This document shows positions 5,673-6,119 of a DNA stretch of 6,119 nt, piece after piece. The DNA comes from CAMDBL01 sp964498125 (GTDB lineage Bacteria > Pseudomonadota > Alphaproteobacteria > Rhizobiales > Hyphomicrobiaceae). The DNA lies in assembly GCA_964498125.1 (NCBI GenBank), contig CAZCGE010000012.1, positions 1 through 6,119 on the forward strand. Direction: 5' to 3'. Made by a program: the position numbers and the translations under genes. The notes below the pieces were generated by a model that made no database searches, was not told the origin of the DNA, and saw nothing but the letters and a program-made list of their open reading frames with translations. How positions within the stretch are numbered: position 1 is the stretch's first letter; each line of letters starts with the position of its first letter.

Positions 5673-5901
5673 ATTAAATCAATCACTTAGTCTAACGCCT
5701 CCAAAAACAAAACCTCTCTGTCACGCACCTGTCACGCACGGATGCGCGCTCTGGCGCGTTCAGCGTCGCGATGCATTGCTGCAATTTCGTATGCGGTGCG
5801 TGACAGGAATTTGTGCGAGCAATCCGGCATGCAGACGCGGAGCGATATGGACAGCAGCAGAAAAGCACCCGACATATTTGATCGTCAGCAGGGAGGGTGT
5901 G
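5673..5901. other. Intergenic stretch downstream of tRNA-Ala
   Basis: The first 40 bases after the tRNA are AT-rich, followed by the CTGTCACGCAC repeats (5718-5806) and then the leader of the gene starting at 5902. No other gene is visible. The open frames on the minus strand across this stretch and the partial gene look like antisense shadows. Confidence 0.5.
5718..5806. repeat. 11-bp repeat CTGTCACGCAC: two direct tandem copies and one inverted copy
   Basis: CTGTCACGCAC occurs at 5718-5728 and immediately again at 5729-5739. Its exact reverse complement GTGCGTGACAG is at 5796-5806. Three exact 11-mers within 90 bases are not expected by chance. Lying 46 bases beyond the 3' end of tRNA-Ala, they could be arm-type binding sites of an integrase or regulator sites for the gene at 5902. 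Neither role can be tested here. Confidence 0.55.
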
Positions 5902-6119
5902 ATGGCGACCGACATCGATGCAGTGATCGCCGCTCTGCGTGTCGCGCTCGAAGAAGCGCAGAAAAGTTCCGAGACGTTCTGGAAGGTAAAGTCCGCCAAT
6001 CGGTGGATCAATCAACTTCCGGGTGCTTGGGCAGGGCGATGGCGGCAACTGAAGCTGTCTGGCGATTTCGTTGGCGAGATCAAGCGAACAGAATTCGTCG
6101 GTCACGTGAAAGCGACACT
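5902..6119 (+). CDS. Unrecognised gene, 5' part only (runs off the right edge)
   Basis: ATG 5902 follows GGGAGGG (5891-5897) at 4 bases. GTG 5899 directly before it is in frame and is an alternative. The 72 visible codons begin MATDIDAVIAALRVALEEAQ and continue without a stop to the window edge. The first 30 residues look like an amphipathic helix. The rest is rich in Trp and basic residues (FWKVKSANRWINQLPGAWAG, then RWRQLKLSG), suggesting a soluble protein that may contact nucleic acid. I recognise no family. A good ribosome-binding site, codon choice like its neighbours and an uninterrupted frame support a real gene. Confidence 0.6.
   Translation, partial: MATDIDAVIAALRVALEEAQKSSETFWKVKSANRWINQLPGAWAGRWRQLKLSGDFVGEIKRTEFVGHVKAT

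Noticed and set aside
5315..5686. Minus-strand open frame of 123 codons reading through tRNA-Ala
   Set aside because: Its start segment EEDRTPDLCSAIAALSQLSY is the translated antisense of tRNA-Ala, a known annotation artefact, and it has no ribosome-binding site.
5692..6105. 137-codon minus-strand frame
   Set aside because: The plus-strand frame from 5902 has a good ribosome-binding site and better coding character; the minus frame also crosses the repeat array.
1..6119. CRISPR arrays, toxin-antitoxin pairs or known defence genes
   Set aside because: No regularly spaced identical repeats with unique spacers and no recognisable defence or toxin motifs were found.

Overview
The window looks like GC-rich alphaproteobacterial DNA, plausibly from the order that includes Bradyrhizobium and Rhodopseudomonas. 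The style of its tRNA-Ala(CGC) and tRNA-Glu genes, its codon usage and its recombinase families suggest this. The genus is inference. The content is that of an accessory region: a mobile element ends at a tRNA gene, and ordinary chromosome probably resumes beyond it.

Layout. Positions 1-130 hold the last 42 codons of a gene that enters from the left, most likely an IS256/mutator-type transposase. Positions 131-1365 carry no convincing gene but are rich in structure: a pair of GTTACGCCGTAAC-like palindromes around a TTGACA box and a well-led 12-codon ORF, several hairpins, a 63-nt near-perfect stem-loop, and AAATGCAC repeats spaced 30 bp apart. Positions 1366-2181 encode a tyrosine-type integrase cut off before its catalytic domain. 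A protein with two predicted membrane helices and no recognised family (2178-3257) overlaps its stop codon. Positions 3352-5061 encode an apparently intact 569-residue large serine recombinase.

The recombinase reading frame runs into an oppositely oriented tRNA-Glu(TTC) gene (5005-5079), so its last 19 residues are encoded by antisense tRNA sequence. This is what an element integrated at the 3' end of tRNA-Glu would look like. The element would lie to the left and the host to the right. No second attachment site was found, so the left end is probably outside the window.

Right of the tRNA-Glu there is about 500 bp without a gene, then tRNA-Ala(CGC) at 5597-5672 with a candidate promoter. After that come an 11-bp repeat present twice in direct and once in inverted orientation, and the start of an unrecognised gene (5902 onward) that leaves the window.

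How it fits together: the serine recombinase is the likely functional integrase of the element, and the truncated tyrosine integrase and transposase tail look like debris of earlier insertions. No complete novel system can be demonstrated. The most interesting points are the recombinase tail shared with its tRNA target, the integrase fragment overlapping a membrane-protein ORF, and the structured 5' region.
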